From Arsenicicoccus dermatophilus (GTDB lineage: Bacteria; Actinomycetota; Actinomycetes; Actinomycetales; Dermatophilaceae), in NCBI RefSeq assembly GCF_022568795.1, contig NZ_JAKZHU010000001.1, positions 1,364,001-1,428,000 on the forward strand: a DNA stretch of 64,000 bases, read 5' to 3'. Positions 1-8,373 of this stretch are shown piece after piece. The number at the start of each line of letters is the position of its first letter. Positions within the stretch are counted from its first letter, which is position 1. The translations under genes and the position numbers were made by a program. The notes under the pieces are model-generated. The model worked only from the letters and a program-made list of their open reading frames with translations. It ran no database searches and was not told the origin of the DNA.

Positions 1-813
1 GAGCTGGCCGACCTTGCCTCGCGCCTTCTGGTCGGCGATGAACTTGTCGTACTCCGCCTGGGACACGACCTTGACGTTGAACAGCATCTGGGAGTGGTAG
101 GCGCCACAGAGCTCGGCGCACTTGCCCTTGTAGGTGCCCTCGCGGTCGGTCTTGACCTGGAACTTGTTGACCCGGCCCGGGATCATGTCGAGTTTCTGCT
201 GGAAGGCCGGCACCCAGAAGGAGTGGATGACGTCGCGGGTCGTCAGGATGAACTCGACGCGCTTGTGCACCGGCAGGACGAGGGTCGGCAGGGCTGCCTC
301 GGCCCCGGGCTTGCCGTTGAGGTTGCCCTGGACACCGTCCACGTAGGTGTTGGCGTCGACGTAGTTGAAGTCCCAGCTCCACTGCTTGCCCACGACGTTG
401 ACCCGCACGTCGGGCTTGGCGGAGGTGTCGAGCAGCGCGGCCTCGTCGCGAGCGGTGTAGTAGAACAGCACGCCCACCATGAGGATCGGGACGACGGTGT
501 AGAAGATCTCGATCGGCACGTTGTAGCGCAGCTGCGCCGGGTAGCCCGTGTCGGACTTCTTCCGGCGGAAGGCGACCATGCAGTAGATGGTCAGACCCCA
601 CACGATGCAGCCGACCACGAGGGCCGCGATCCAGGACCACACCCAGAGGTTCTCGATGCGCTCGGTCGACGTGGTGGCTCCCCGCGGGAGGAAGCCGCGG
701 GTGACGGCCTCGCTGCATCCGCCGAGCAAGGGGGTGAGGACCAGCAAGGTCCCGGCGCCGACGACGGCGCGGACCCGGGAGGCCGCTCGGGATGAGTCAT
801 CGTGCCTGCGCAA
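1..813 (-). CDS. ctaC: Cytochrome c oxidase subunit II (CtaC/CoxB), C-terminal end cut by window edge
   Basis: This is the copper-binding subunit of the aa3 terminal oxidase, a membrane lipoprotein that passes electrons from cytochrome c (in actinobacteria from the bc1-c complex) to subunit I. The translation begins with a short signal peptide ending in the lipobox LLGGC. Two membrane helices follow (around ENLWVWSWIAALVVG and FYTVVPILMVGVLFYY). The outer domain carries CuA ligands: a His in VIHSFWVPAF and the CAELCGAYHSQM cluster. The last residues visible are KARGKVGQL, after which the gene runs off the left edge. I prefer a TTG start at 813 because GGAAGG lies 8 bases upstream; GTG at 822 is possible but overlaps that ribosome site. 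A -10-like TAGTTA lies at 838-843. The next oxidase genes probably continue to the left. Confidence 0.93.
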   Translation of the reverse strand, partial: MRRHDDSSRAASRVRAVVGAGTLLVLTPLLGGCSEAVTRGFLPRGATTSTERIENLWVWSWIAALVVGCIVWGLTIYCMVAFRRKKSDTGYPAQLRYNVPIEIFYTVVPILMVGVLFYYTARDEAALLDTSAKPDVRVNVVGKQWSWDFNYVDANTYVDGVQGNLNGKPGAEAALPTLVLPVHKRVEFILTTRDVIHSFWVPAFQQKLDMIPGRVNKFQVKTDREGTYKGKCAELCGAYHSQMLFNVKVVSQAEYDKFIADQKARGKVGQL

Positions 814-837
814 CAGACGCACCTTCCGACATGAGGC

Positions 838-843
838 TAACTA
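838..843 (-). promoter_or_regulatory. Putative -10 element of ctaC
   Basis: TAGTTA on the minus strand, about 25 bases before the chosen ctaC start. It fits the actinobacterial -10 pattern TANNNT. The 165-base gap to aat contains no other clear signal and no strong hairpin. Weak, by eye only. Confidence 0.35.
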
Positions 844-978
844 CAAGGCTGACAGATACATGGGACAGACATGGGCACCCTACCCTGAACCGAACCCGGA
901 TGACTCCCCCACGCGCGCGCAGGTGCGGAACGCAGTGTGACGAGGACGACGTCGGGATCGGCACCGTCCTTCGGCCGG

Positions 979-1674
979 TCAGCGCCATTCCTCCGGCAGC
1001 GGGGTCGCCAGCAACCGAGGCAGGCGCCCGAGGTAGTCCTCCCGGGAAAGGGTGGTCACGCCGAGGCTGGCGAGGTGGCCCGTCGCCCACTGCACGTCCA
1101 CGAGCCGATCCCCGCCACCGGTCCGCACGTCCGCCAGGTCCTGGGCGAGCAGGTCGACCAGCGCGACGAGCGCGGCCTTGGACGCGTCGGTCACGCGATG
1201 GAACATCGACTCGCCCGCGAACAACCCGCCCACCGCGATGCCGTACAGGCCTCCGACGAGCTCGCCGTCGCGCCAGGTCTCGACGCTGTGCGCCCAGCCG
1301 AGCCGGTGCAGCTCGGCATACCCGCGCCTGATGTCCGAGGTGATCCAGGCGCCCTCGCGGGAGGGGTCGCCGCACGCGGCCACGACCTCCTCGAAGGCCG
1401 TGTCCACCCGTACCTCGAAGGTCCGGCAGGACCGACGCAGCGACCGGGAGACGCGCAGGGCGTCGAGCTCCAGCACCCCTCGCGGGTCCGGCGACCACCA
1501 CCCGAGCGGAGGCCCCCCGCCCTCGCCGAGCCCCATCGGGAACAGTCCGACGCGATAGGCCGCCAGCACCGTCCCGGGGCTCAGGTCGGCGCCGTAGCCC
1601 ACGAGGTCCTCGCCCGGCGCGGCCTGCCCGACTCCCAGCTCCCAGACCGTGGGGAGGGGCTCGACCGGTGTCAC
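979..1674 (-). CDS. aat: Leucyl/phenylalanyl-tRNA-protein transferase
   Basis: Cytosolic enzyme of the N-end rule pathway. It transfers Leu or Phe from aminoacyl-tRNA to proteins with N-terminal Arg or Lys and so marks them for Clp degradation. The 231-residue product is of family length and shows the typical segments YRVGLFPMG, WWSPDPRGVL, VETWRDGELVGGLYG, GGLFAGESMFHR and DVQWATGHLASLG. I chose the GTG start at 1674 because it overlaps the stop of the upstream kinase gene (GTGA), which implies translational coupling, and because the family N terminus fits. It lies between the kinase and ctaC on the same strand. Confidence 0.95.
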   Translation of the reverse strand: MTPVEPLPTVWELGVGQAAPGEDLVGYGADLSPGTVLAAYRVGLFPMGLGEGGGPPLGWWSPDPRGVLELDALRVSRSLRRSCRTFEVRVDTAFEEVVAACGDPSREGAWITSDIRRGYAELHRLGWAHSVETWRDGELVGGLYGIAVGGLFAGESMFHRVTDASKAALVALVDLLAQDLADVRTGGGDRLVDVQWATGHLASLGVTTLSREDYLGRLPRLLATPLPEEWR

Positions 1675-2654
1675 GCCAGGTCGACGGCAGCCGTGATCTC
1701 CGCGGCCGCCTCCGCGCCGTAGGCCTGCGCCAGCCGCCGGGAGAACCGCTCGCGGTCCAGGCGGTACTCCTGGGTGCCCGTGGTCTCCAGCACGTGGGTG
1801 GCGAGCATCGAGCCCAGCTGGGCCGCCCGCTCGTGCCCGAGCCCGCCGCAGATCCCGGCCAGGAAGCCGGCCCGGAAAGCATCGCCCACGCCGGTCGGGT
1901 CCACGACGGTGTCGGTGAGCACGGCGGGGACCCGGACCGGCGCCGTCCCGCGGGCCACGACCTCGGCGCCGTCCTTGCCACGGGTGGTGACCCGCACCTG
2001 GACCCGGTCGGTGATCCCGTCGACGGTCCAGCCGGTCTTCTGCGCGGCCATGTGCAGCTCGTACTCGTTGGTGAACAGATAGGCAGCACCGTCCACGAGG
2101 GAACGGATCGCCGGGCCCCCCATGAACGCGAGCTGCTGGGAGGGGTCGCTCACGAAGGGGACCCGGTGCTCCCGGCACCAGGCGGTGTGCGCGACCATGC
2201 GCTTCGGGTCGCTCGGCGCGATGACGACCAGGTCGACGCCTCCGAGCCGCTCGATCACGGCACCGAGGTCGATGTGGCGACCCTCGGTCATGGCCCCGGC
2301 GTAGAACGTGGCCATCTGGGCCAGGTCCGTGTCCGTGGTGCAGATGAACCGCGCCGTGTGCTTGTCGGCCGACACGTGCACCTGCTCGCAGTCCACCCCG
2401 TGATCGGTGAGCCAGCCGCGGTAGTCCTGGTCGAAGTCGCGTCCGACGGCGTCGCACAGCACCGGCCGCTGCCCGAGGCACGCCAGGCCGAAGCAGATGT
2501 TGGCCGCCACCCCGCCGCGGCGGATGTCCAGGCTGTCGGCGAGGAAGCTCACCGAGATCTTGTCGAGCTGGTCGACGAGCAGGGAGTCGGCGAACCGCCC
2601 CTGGAAGGTCAGCAGGTGGTCGGTGGCCACGGAACCGGTCACGAGGATGCGCAC
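1671..2654 (-). CDS. adoK: PfkB-family carbohydrate kinase, probable adenosine kinase
   Basis: Ribokinase-fold kinase of 327 residues. It closely resembles, from memory, the Mycobacterium tuberculosis adenosine kinase AdoK/CbhK (Rv2202c): both start with VTGSxATDHL and share SFLxDxLxxxRGGVAxN, HTARFxCTTDxDxAQ, SDPSQQLA and a C-terminal STGTQE/TTGTQE segment. The anion-hole and catalytic motif DPTGVGDAFRAGF is intact. Known members phosphorylate adenosine to AMP in purine salvage; other sugars cannot be excluded from sequence alone. The neighbours (ErpA and glycerate kinase upstream, oxidase genes downstream) match the mycobacterial order. Its stop overlaps the aat start. Confidence 0.85.
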   Translation of the reverse strand: MRILVTGSVATDHLLTFQGRFADSLLVDQLDKISVSFLADSLDIRRGGVAANICFGLACLGQRPVLCDAVGRDFDQDYRGWLTDHGVDCEQVHVSADKHTARFICTTDTDLAQMATFYAGAMTEGRHIDLGAVIERLGGVDLVVIAPSDPKRMVAHTAWCREHRVPFVSDPSQQLAFMGGPAIRSLVDGAAYLFTNEYELHMAAQKTGWTVDGITDRVQVRVTTRGKDGAEVVARGTAPVRVPAVLTDTVVDPTGVGDAFRAGFLAGICGGLGHERAAQLGSMLATHVLETTGTQEYRLDRERFSRRLAQAYGAEAAAEITAAVDLA

Positions 2655-2684
2655 CGCGACAGCCTAGAGGACACCCAGGCGTGC

Positions 2685-2731
2685 GCAGGGCCCGTCATAC
2701 CTGCTCCTGGCGGAGGTATGACGGGCCCTGC
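2685..2731 (-). terminator. Hairpin terminator between erpA and adoK
   Basis: Perfect 18-bp inverted repeat (arms 2685-2702 and 2714-2731, 11-base loop) just after the erpA stop codon. There is no clear T tract, as is common in GC-rich actinobacteria. It suggests that erpA and adoK are separate transcription units or are attenuated. Confidence 0.7.
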
Positions 2732-2758
2732 GGGCCGGAGACCCGGCCTGCCGACGGC

Positions 2759-3139
2759 TCAGCTGAAGGAGTCGCCGCAGGCGCAGCTGCTGCCGGCGTT
2801 GGGGTTGTCGATCGTGAAGCCCTGCTTCTCGATGGTGTCGGCGAAGTCGATGGTCGCACCGTCGAGGTAGGGCGCGCTCATCCGGTCGACGACGACCTCG
2901 ACGCCGTCGAAGTCGCGCACCAGGTCGCCGTCGAGGCTGCGCTCGTCGAAGTAGAGCTGGTAGATCAGGCCGGAGCAGCCGCCGGGCTGCACGCCGACGC
3001 GCAGCCGGAGGTCGTCACGCCCCTCCTGCGCGAGAAGGCTCTTGACCTTGGTGGCCGCCACGTCCGTGAGATGCACGCCGTGCGTGCCCTCGGCCGTGGG
3101 GGTGGTCGCGGTCTCGGTGGTGGAGTCCTGCAGGCTCAT
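2759..3139 (-). CDS. erpA: A-type iron-sulfur cluster carrier (ErpA/HesB family)
   Basis: Small cytosolic scaffold/carrier of 126 residues that delivers Fe-S clusters to target enzymes. After a variable acidic N terminus of about 20 residues, the A-type carrier fold runs from VHLTDVAATKVKSLL to the end. The three conserved cysteines are visible: one in QPGGCSG and two in the C-terminal CAC of SSCACGDSFS. Likely clients in this window include LipA and CobG. Its upstream region carries a perfect palindrome (listed separately) that could be an operator. Confidence 0.93.
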   Translation of the reverse strand: MSLQDSTTETATTPTAEGTHGVHLTDVAATKVKSLLAQEGRDDLRLRVGVQPGGCSGLIYQLYFDERSLDGDLVRDFDGVEVVVDRMSAPYLDGATIDFADTIEKQGFTIDNPNAGSSCACGDSFS

Positions 3140-3187
3140 GGCGATGTCCTTCGTGGTTCGGGAGCTTGCCGCGCGGGCGGTCGGCTA

Positions 3188-3203
3188 CGAAGGTCAACCT
3201 TCG
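3188..3203. promoter_or_regulatory. Palindrome upstream of erpA, candidate operator
   Basis: CGAAGGT-CA-ACCTTCG, a perfect 16-base palindrome with 7-bp arms, about 49 bases before the erpA start. On the minus strand it contains TTGACC, which resembles a -35 element. A repressor bound here would block that promoter. I do not know which regulator would recognise it. Confidence 0.4.
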
Positions 3204-3232
3204 CACACCCCTGGGTGTTCCCGGGAGTTCCC

Positions 3233-3278
3233 GGCGGCTGCGCACGGGGCGACCCCGGCCGGGCCGGGCGCAGCCGCC
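3233..3278 (-). terminator. Hairpin downstream of glycerate kinase
   Basis: 11-bp inverted repeat GGCGGCTGCGC/GCGCAGCCGCC with a GC-rich loop, about 60 bases after the glycerate kinase stop. It has no T tract. It is a probable terminator separating this gene from erpA. Confidence 0.5.
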
Positions 3279-3335
3279 ACGCGGGCGAGCCCTGCGCGCG
3301 ACGGCGAGGCATCCACCAGCGCGGACGGCCGGCGA

Positions 3336-4478
3336 CTACGCCCGTGACCAGGTGCGGGCGACGCGCTCCGCGCGGGCGGCCAGGGTGCCCGCCGGGTCCG
3401 CCAACGCCCGCGGCACCTCGCGCAGACCGTCGGCGACGGGATAGATCCCGCTGATCCCGACGGCGGCGGTCTCGCGCCTGCCCACGAGGCTCTGGCCGGG
3501 TACGACGACCGCAGGCCGGGCCGCGGCGATCGCCGCCTCCCCCACCGTCGCGACGACCCGACCCCGCAGGCTGGCCCAGTCCAGCCGGCCCTCGCCGGTG
3601 ACCAGGAGATCGTGGCTCGCCGCGGCCGCCGGCAGGTCGAGCAGGCTCCCGACGAGGGCTCCGGCCGGCACCAGGCGCGCACCGAGCAGGGTCAGGGCCC
3701 AGGCGACCCCACCACCGGCTCCGGCGCCGGGCGTCTTGTCCACGCGAACCGGTCGCCCGGTGAGGAGGTCGGTGCGCGGTGGCAGCACCCGACCCGCCTC
3801 GGCCACGAGCGCACCGGTCCACGACTCCAGGGCCTGCGCCTGATCCGGCGTCGCCCCGTGCTCCTCGGCCTGCCGGGCAGCAGCCCCCTGCAACCCCAGA
3901 AGGGGCAGCTCCTCGGGCGTCGCGACGTGAACCTCGACGTCCACCAGACGTCGCGCCGCCTCTCGGAGCAGGTCCAGCGACCCGGTCTCGACCGCCGGGT
4001 GAGCCCGCTCGTCCGGCTCTCCCGCCAACGCCCGCCACAGCCCGAGACCGGCGTCGTGGCAGAGCAGCTCGCGGACGCCCACCACCACGCGGCGAGCCCC
4101 GGCGTCGACCGCGGCGGCCACGAGGGCTCCCACGGCGTACGACGTCGTGACGGAGATGTCCCGGCGACCCGGCTCGACCAGGTGCGGACCGCAGGCCTGG
4201 GCCGCCTCGACGTACGCCGGCGTCCCGCGCTCCCCCGGCACCAGCAGGACCTCGGCGGGCACCTGCCCGCCCAGGGGGCCCGGCAGGCTGACGAGGGCGG
4301 TGCGGGCTCCGGGCAGGCCGGACAGCGCCGCGACGAAGCCCTCGCCGCCGTCGCTGAGCGGCAGGGTCGTCACCTGGTCGGCCGGGGCGGCGCGCAGCCA
4401 GCCCTTGGCGAGGGCGTCGGCCGCCTCCCGGGCGGTGAGGGTGCCGCGGTAGGCACCCGGGGCGACGAGGACGCGCAC
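3336..4478 (-). CDS. glxK: Glycerate kinase (GlxK family)
   Basis: ATP-dependent glycerate 2-kinase, 380 residues, the usual family length. The N-terminal APGAYRGTLTAREAADAL and LPLSDGGEGF segments are characteristic (the family pattern is APDSFKGSLSA and DGGEGT). Further on come NKTPGAG-like KTPGAGAGGG, LVTGEGRLDWAS and GISGIYPVADG. Family members act in glycerate/serine catabolism in the cytosol. The start is 3 bases after the def stop, so the two are probably one transcript. The placement next to erpA and adoK is like that of Rv2205c in M. tuberculosis. Confidence 0.9.
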   Translation of the reverse strand: MRVLVAPGAYRGTLTAREAADALAKGWLRAAPADQVTTLPLSDGGEGFVAALSGLPGARTALVSLPGPLGGQVPAEVLLVPGERGTPAYVEAAQACGPHLVEPGRRDISVTTSYAVGALVAAAVDAGARRVVVGVRELLCHDAGLGLWRALAGEPDERAHPAVETGSLDLLREAARRLVDVEVHVATPEELPLLGLQGAAARQAEEHGATPDQAQALESWTGALVAEAGRVLPPRTDLLTGRPVRVDKTPGAGAGGGVAWALTLLGARLVPAGALVGSLLDLPAAAASHDLLVTGEGRLDWASLRGRVVATVGEAAIAAARPAVVVPGQSLVGRRETAAVGISGIYPVADGLREVPRALADPAGTLAARAERVARTWSRA

Positions 4479-4481
4479 GAG

Positions 4482-5108
4482 TCAGTCGCGGTCGCCGTGC
4501 TCGAGCTCCGAGCCGCCCACCTCGTCCTCGACCTCGTCGTGCCCGAAGGGATCGCGGTCGACGCCCGGCATCCAGGTCAGGCCGGGGACGTTCCAGCCCC
4601 GGGCGCGCAGCACCTTCTTGGCCTTGCGGGCCCAGCGCCCCTCGAGCCGGTCGACGTAGAGCGAGCCGTTGAGGTGGTCGTACTCGTGCTGCATGCAGCG
4701 GGCGAACCACCCGGTGGCGTCGAACTCCAGCCGGTTGCCGTCGAGGTCCTGGCCGATCACGTGGGCGCGCAGCGGGCGCAGCAGCGGGAAGGCCTCACCG
4801 GGGACGGACAGGCAGCCCTCGCTGTCGTCGCGGGGGTCCGGCTCGCCCGAGGGGCGGCCGGAGGTGGTCACCACGGGGTTGATGACGACGCCCCGTGGCG
4901 GGACCCCGTCGTCGTTCTGCATGACATAGGTGAAGATCCGCAGCCCCACCCCGATCTGCGGAGCGGCCAGGCCGACGCCGTTGGCCGCGTCCATCGTGTC
5001 GTACATGTCCTGCACCAGCTCGCGCAGCCCGGTCCCGAAGTCGGTCACCGGCTCGGCCCGCCGGTGCAGCACGGGTTCGCCATGGATGACGACGGGACGG
5101 ACGGTCAT
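4482..5108 (-). CDS. def: Peptide deformylase
   Basis: Removes the formyl group from the initiator methionine of new proteins; cytosolic Fe(II)/Zn(II) metalloenzyme. All three family motifs are present: GVGLAAPQ (residues 44-51), EGCLSVPG with the metal-ligand Cys99, and HEYDH (141-145) with the two His ligands and catalytic Glu. At 208 residues it has the C-terminal extension seen in many actinobacterial homologues. It is divergent from the DUF3043 gene across a 100-base promoter region. Confidence 0.96.
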   Translation of the reverse strand: MTVRPVVIHGEPVLHRRAEPVTDFGTGLRELVQDMYDTMDAANGVGLAAPQIGVGLRIFTYVMQNDDGVPPRGVVINPVVTTSGRPSGEPDPRDDSEGCLSVPGEAFPLLRPLRAHVIGQDLDGNRLEFDATGWFARCMQHEYDHLNGSLYVDRLEGRWARKAKKVLRARGWNVPGLTWMPGVDRDPFGHDEVEDEVGGSELEHGDRD

Positions 5109-5201
5109 GGTGGCTCCTTCAGGCGGTATGACGGCCAGGAGAGCCTACCCGCCGCGGGACCCCCGGCCGCGCGCTGCCGTCCAGGCCCGCACCAGGGCGG
5201 A

Positions 5202-5207
5202 TAGGCT
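5202..5207 (+). promoter_or_regulatory. -10 element for a leaderless DUF3043 mRNA
   Basis: TAGGCT ends 6 bases before GTG at 5214, the spacing expected when transcription starts at the first base of the start codon. Confidence 0.45.
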
Positions 5208-5213
5208 GTGCCG

Positions 5214-5831
5214 GTGCTAGGACGTAACAAGACCGGCGGTGCCACGAAGCACGAGCCCTCGTCGAACGAGCAGCTCGAGGCCGAGAATCGGTCCCCGCGA
5301 CCGGGGGCCAAGAACCGCCCCACCCCCAAGCGTCGCGAGGCCGAGGCCGCGAAGCGCCGCCCGCTCATCGAGACCGACCGCAAGGCCGCCGCCGCCCGCG
5401 ACCGGGAGCACGCCCGCCAGGAGCGCGCCCGCCAGCACCAGGCGATGATGGCCGGCGAGGAGTGGGCGCTGCTTCCCCGCGACCGGGGTGCGGCCCGGGC
5501 GTTCATCCGCGACCACGTCGACGCCCGATGGAACATCGCCGAGTTCACGATGCCCGCGCTGATCGTGGCGATGCTGATGTCGCTGCTCGTCTCCTGGGTC
5601 AAGAGCCCCTATCTGGTGCAGGCCGTCATGTTCCTCACCTACGGGGTCATGATCCTCGGCCTGGTCGAGCAGACCATCGTCTACCGGCGCATCAAGCGGC
5701 AGTTCCGGACCCACCACCCCGACGAGGAGTGGCCCGCGCGCGCGGGCTTCTACTCCGGGATGCGGGCCTTCCAGCTGCGACCGACCCGGGTGCCGCGACC
5801 CCGCGTGCGCCGCGGGCAGTACCCCCGGTGA
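5214..5831 (+). CDS. DUF3043 membrane protein
   Basis: Conserved actinobacterial membrane protein of unknown function, about 205 residues. The N-terminal half is a charged cytoplasmic segment rich in Lys, Arg, Glu and Ala with the family signature GRNKTGGATKHEPS, NRPTPKRREAEAA and DRGAARAFIRDHVDARWN. Two membrane helices follow (around FTMPALIVAMLMSLLV and VMFLTYGVMILGLVE), then a basic tail. A GTG at 5208 would add two residues; I prefer 5214 because the -10 element TAGGCT places the transcript start there. The position beside def and glycerate kinase resembles Rv2206 of M. tuberculosis. Confidence 0.88.
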   Translation: MLGRNKTGGATKHEPSSNEQLEAENRSPRPGAKNRPTPKRREAEAAKRRPLIETDRKAAAARDREHARQERARQHQAMMAGEEWALLPRDRGAARAFIRDHVDARWNIAEFTMPALIVAMLMSLLVSWVKSPYLVQAVMFLTYGVMILGLVEQTIVYRRIKRQFRTHHPDEEWPARAGFYSGMRAFQLRPTRVPRPRVRRGQYPR

Positions 5832-5837
5832 CCTGAC

Positions 5838-6665
5838 GTGCCCTTCACCGAAGGTCGGGCGACCTGGCTCGGGCGTAGGAACCTCCTGCGCGATGTCGTC
5901 AGGCAGGAGGTCGTGCGCCGCCAGCTGGAGGTCCACCTCCCGCTGCCGCCCGCCACGGTGCTCGACGTCGGTGCCGGGCAGGGCACGCAGGCCATCCATC
6001 TCGCCCGCGCCGGTTACCAGGTCGTCGCGGTGGAGCCCGACGAGCAGACGCGGACGGCCTGCCGATCGGCCCTGGACGCCGAGCCCGACGACGTGCGGGC
6101 CCACGTGCGGGTCGTTGACGGCGCCCTGGAGAGCCTGGACTCGCTGCCGCAGATCGCGGGTGAGACCTTCGACGCGGTCCTGTGCCACGGCGTGCTGATG
6201 TATCTCGACGACCCCAACCAACCGATCCGGGCCCTCGGCCGACGGGTCGCGGTGGGGGGGCTCGTCTCCCTCGTGACCCGCAACGACGGCGCGCTCGCCT
6301 GGCGCTATGTCCTGCGAGGCGACCTGACGGCGGCCCACGAGCTGCTCGACGAGGCGGACCGTGCCAGGTGGGAGCGCCGGGACGCGCGCTACACCAACGA
6401 GCTGGGCGTCGAGTGTCGCGCGGACAACCTCGAGCGGCTCGGCGCCTACCTCGGCGGCATCCGCTGCTCCTTGGAGCACTGGTACGGCGTGCGGATCGTC
6501 ACCGACGGGGTGCCGGTCGACACGGCCGTCCCCGAGGACCCGACAGAGCTGGCCGCCGTGCTCGACCTGGAGGAGCGACTCGGCCGCACCGAGCCCTACC
6601 GCCGCCTGGGCACGCTGCTGCACCTGGTCGGACGTCGCGGCGAGGGCCGCGGTCCCCAGCTCTGA
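5838..6665 (+). CDS. Class I SAM-dependent methyltransferase
   Basis: Rossmann-fold methyltransferase of 275 residues. Motif I, VLDVGAGQGTQAIHLA, is at about residues 37-52, followed by the acidic VVAVEPDE and the motif FDAVLCHGVLMYLDDP. The architecture resembles SmtA/CmoM-type enzymes, which act on tRNA wobble uridines in enterobacteria, but substrate identity cannot be read from this sequence. It begins 6 bases after the DUF3043 stop (GTG start), so the two are probably co-transcribed. A hairpin follows it. Confidence 0.85.
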   Translation: MPFTEGRATWLGRRNLLRDVVRQEVVRRQLEVHLPLPPATVLDVGAGQGTQAIHLARAGYQVVAVEPDEQTRTACRSALDAEPDDVRAHVRVVDGALESLDSLPQIAGETFDAVLCHGVLMYLDDPNQPIRALGRRVAVGGLVSLVTRNDGALAWRYVLRGDLTAAHELLDEADRARWERRDARYTNELGVECRADNLERLGAYLGGIRCSLEHWYGVRIVTDGVPVDTAVPEDPTELAAVLDLEERLGRTEPYRRLGTLLHLVGRRGEGRGPQL

Positions 6666-6698
6666 CCGACCCCGGCCGCGCCCCGCGACCGGGGTCGG
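6666..6698. terminator. Convergent hairpin terminator
   Basis: CCGACCCCGG at 6666-6675 pairs perfectly with CCGGGGTCGG at 6689-6698. It lies right after the methyltransferase stop and in front of the end of the convergent serine hydrolase gene, so it can serve both. Confidence 0.6.
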
Positions 6699-6765
6699 CA
6701 CCGTCACGACCACGCGCCGGCCGGCGCCTCGCCGGGGGCACCGCCCGAGCCACGCGCGCACCCGC

Positions 6766-8109
6766 TCACAGGTCGGCAAAGGCCAGCGGCTCCCGGGTGA
6801 CGGCATAGGTCGCGAAGTACATCTTGACGACGCGGTCGTCCCCGTCGCGGACGAGCTCTAGACGCTCCCCCTGCTCGCGGCCCTCCACCGCACGCCACAG
6901 GTCGCGGTCGACCTGCTCGTACCTCGTGTCGTCGAGCAGGCCGCGAGAGCCGGGCATCGTCGACCACAGCTGGTCGCCGCGCACCTCGAAGTCCAGCGGG
7001 GAGCCCTCGGACCACCAGCGGCCGAGCAGGGGCTCGAGCTCGGCGTCGCGCGTGGCGGGCGTCCACACCGGCGGGGTGGTCGGAGCGTGGGCGACCACCG
7101 TGGACAGCAGGTCGGTGGCCAGGGCCAGCGGCGCCGGGCCGGACGTGGCGTTGGCGAACACCACCGCCCCGAGCCGGTCCCGCCCGCGGAACCGCAGCCC
7201 GGTGAGGAAGCCCGGCATCGCGCCGCCGTGCCCGGCATACACGCGCTCTCCCCGGCGGACGAGGCCGAAACCGAGACCTTGTCCCTGGGTCCAGTCGTCG
7301 GGGTCGGCCATGACGACCGGCATGGTCATCTCGTGCACGGTCTCCGGGGCCAGCACGTCGAAGCGCCCGGGGTCGGAGCAGAAGGCGGCATAACGTCCCA
7401 GGTCGGCGACGGTGGACCACAGTCCCCCGAGGGGGGCGGTGGCCCGCAGGTCGATGACCGGCTCGGCCGTGGCGGTCCGGGCGTAGGGGTGGATCTGGTA
7501 GCCGTGGGCGCGGGTGTCCTCGTCCGGGGTGAGCCCGGTCCGCGTCATCCCGAGCGGCTCGAGGACCAGCGCGCGGACGGCGGACTCCCACGGCTGCTCC
7601 GCGACCTGGGCGAGCACCTGGCCGAGGAGGGCATAGGCGAGGTTGGAGTAGTGGAAGGCCCGGTGCGGCGGGAGCACCCGCTCGACCTGGTCCAGCCCGG
7701 CGAGCAGCCCGTCCAGGTCGGGCGCGTCGAAGGTCTCCCACAGGTGACCCGCGGGCTCCCGCTGCAGGCCGGACGAGTGCGACAGCAGCTGGCGCAAGGT
7801 CAGGTCGGCCAGCGGCGTCCCGGTGATGACGTCGCCGAGCGCATCGTCCAGCGACAGCTCGCCGCGGTCGCGCAGGGCCAACAGGCAGACCGCGGTGAAG
7901 GTCTTGGTCACCGAGCCGATCAGGAACTGCGTGTCGTCGTCGGCGGGTCGCGTCGGACCGAGCCGGGCCGCGCCGACGTGCGCCGACCACACCAGCTCGC
8001 CGTCGCGCACCACCCCGGCGCTCACGGCGGGCGAGCGCCACTCGTGCTGGGCCTCGGCGACGGCGTGGTCGAGCCGCAGCCGCAGCTCCTCGGGCAGCTG
8101 TGCGACCAC
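6766..8109 (-). CDS. Beta-lactamase-family serine hydrolase
   Basis: Class C beta-lactamase/esterase fold protein of 447 residues. The active-site set is complete: SxxK as S66-VTK69, the YSN tyrosine (Y154), and H294-GG in place of KTG. No signal peptide is evident, so a cytosolic esterase or D-amino-acid-type peptidase is more likely than a secreted lactamase. The last ~100 residues form a separate C-terminal beta-rich domain (after VVAHAPTTPP), as in many Pab87/EstB-like proteins. The GTG start follows the upstream small gene by 3 bases. Substrate unknown. Confidence 0.85.
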   Translation of the reverse strand: MVAQLPEELRLRLDHAVAEAQHEWRSPAVSAGVVRDGELVWSAHVGAARLGPTRPADDDTQFLIGSVTKTFTAVCLLALRDRGELSLDDALGDVITGTPLADLTLRQLLSHSSGLQREPAGHLWETFDAPDLDGLLAGLDQVERVLPPHRAFHYSNLAYALLGQVLAQVAEQPWESAVRALVLEPLGMTRTGLTPDEDTRAHGYQIHPYARTATAEPVIDLRATAPLGGLWSTVADLGRYAAFCSDPGRFDVLAPETVHEMTMPVVMADPDDWTQGQGLGFGLVRRGERVYAGHGGAMPGFLTGLRFRGRDRLGAVVFANATSGPAPLALATDLLSTVVAHAPTTPPVWTPATRDAELEPLLGRWWSEGSPLDFEVRGDQLWSTMPGSRGLLDDTRYEQVDRDLWRAVEGREQGERLELVRDGDDRVVKMYFATYAVTREPLAFADL

Positions 8110-8112
8110 GGC

Positions 8113-8328
8113 TCAGCCCGCCATCGACTGCAGGGACATCGGGCCGTAGACGACCTCGGTGCCACGCATCAGGGTGACCGAGTCGGCGCCGCCGTCCTTG
8201 ACGACCTGCCACTCCTCGGCGAACCACGCCTCCGCCTCGGCCTGGGACGGGAAGCTCGGGCTGCTCGCCTCGGCGAGGGGCGCACCGGCCGCGTCGAGAT
8301 AGGTCCAGGTGTAGGCGTCGTCGCTCAT
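8113..8328 (-). CDS. Conserved small protein of unknown function
   Basis: 71-residue acidic protein beginning MSDDAYTWTYLDA and ending YGPMSLQSMAG. I chose the internal ATG at 8328 because the 10 codons upstream look like non-coding intergenic sequence and the protein reads as a compact alpha/beta unit (TWTYLDAAGA, FPSQAEAEAWFAEEW, DSVTLMRGTEVVYGPM). Similar small proteins occur in actinobacteria, but I know no assigned function. It sits between cobA and the serine hydrolase, 3 bases from the latter. Confidence 0.75.
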   Translation of the reverse strand: MSDDAYTWTYLDAAGAPLAEASSPSFPSQAEAEAWFAEEWQVVKDGGADSVTLMRGTEVVYGPMSLQSMAG

Positions 8329-8373
8329 GGACGCCACCCTAGCCGCGTCCACCGACATCCTGCCGGGGCAGGG

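Noticed and set aside
8329-8358. A longer start for the 71-residue small protein
   Set aside because: The 10 extra codons look like intergenic sequence and the internal ATG gives a compact product.
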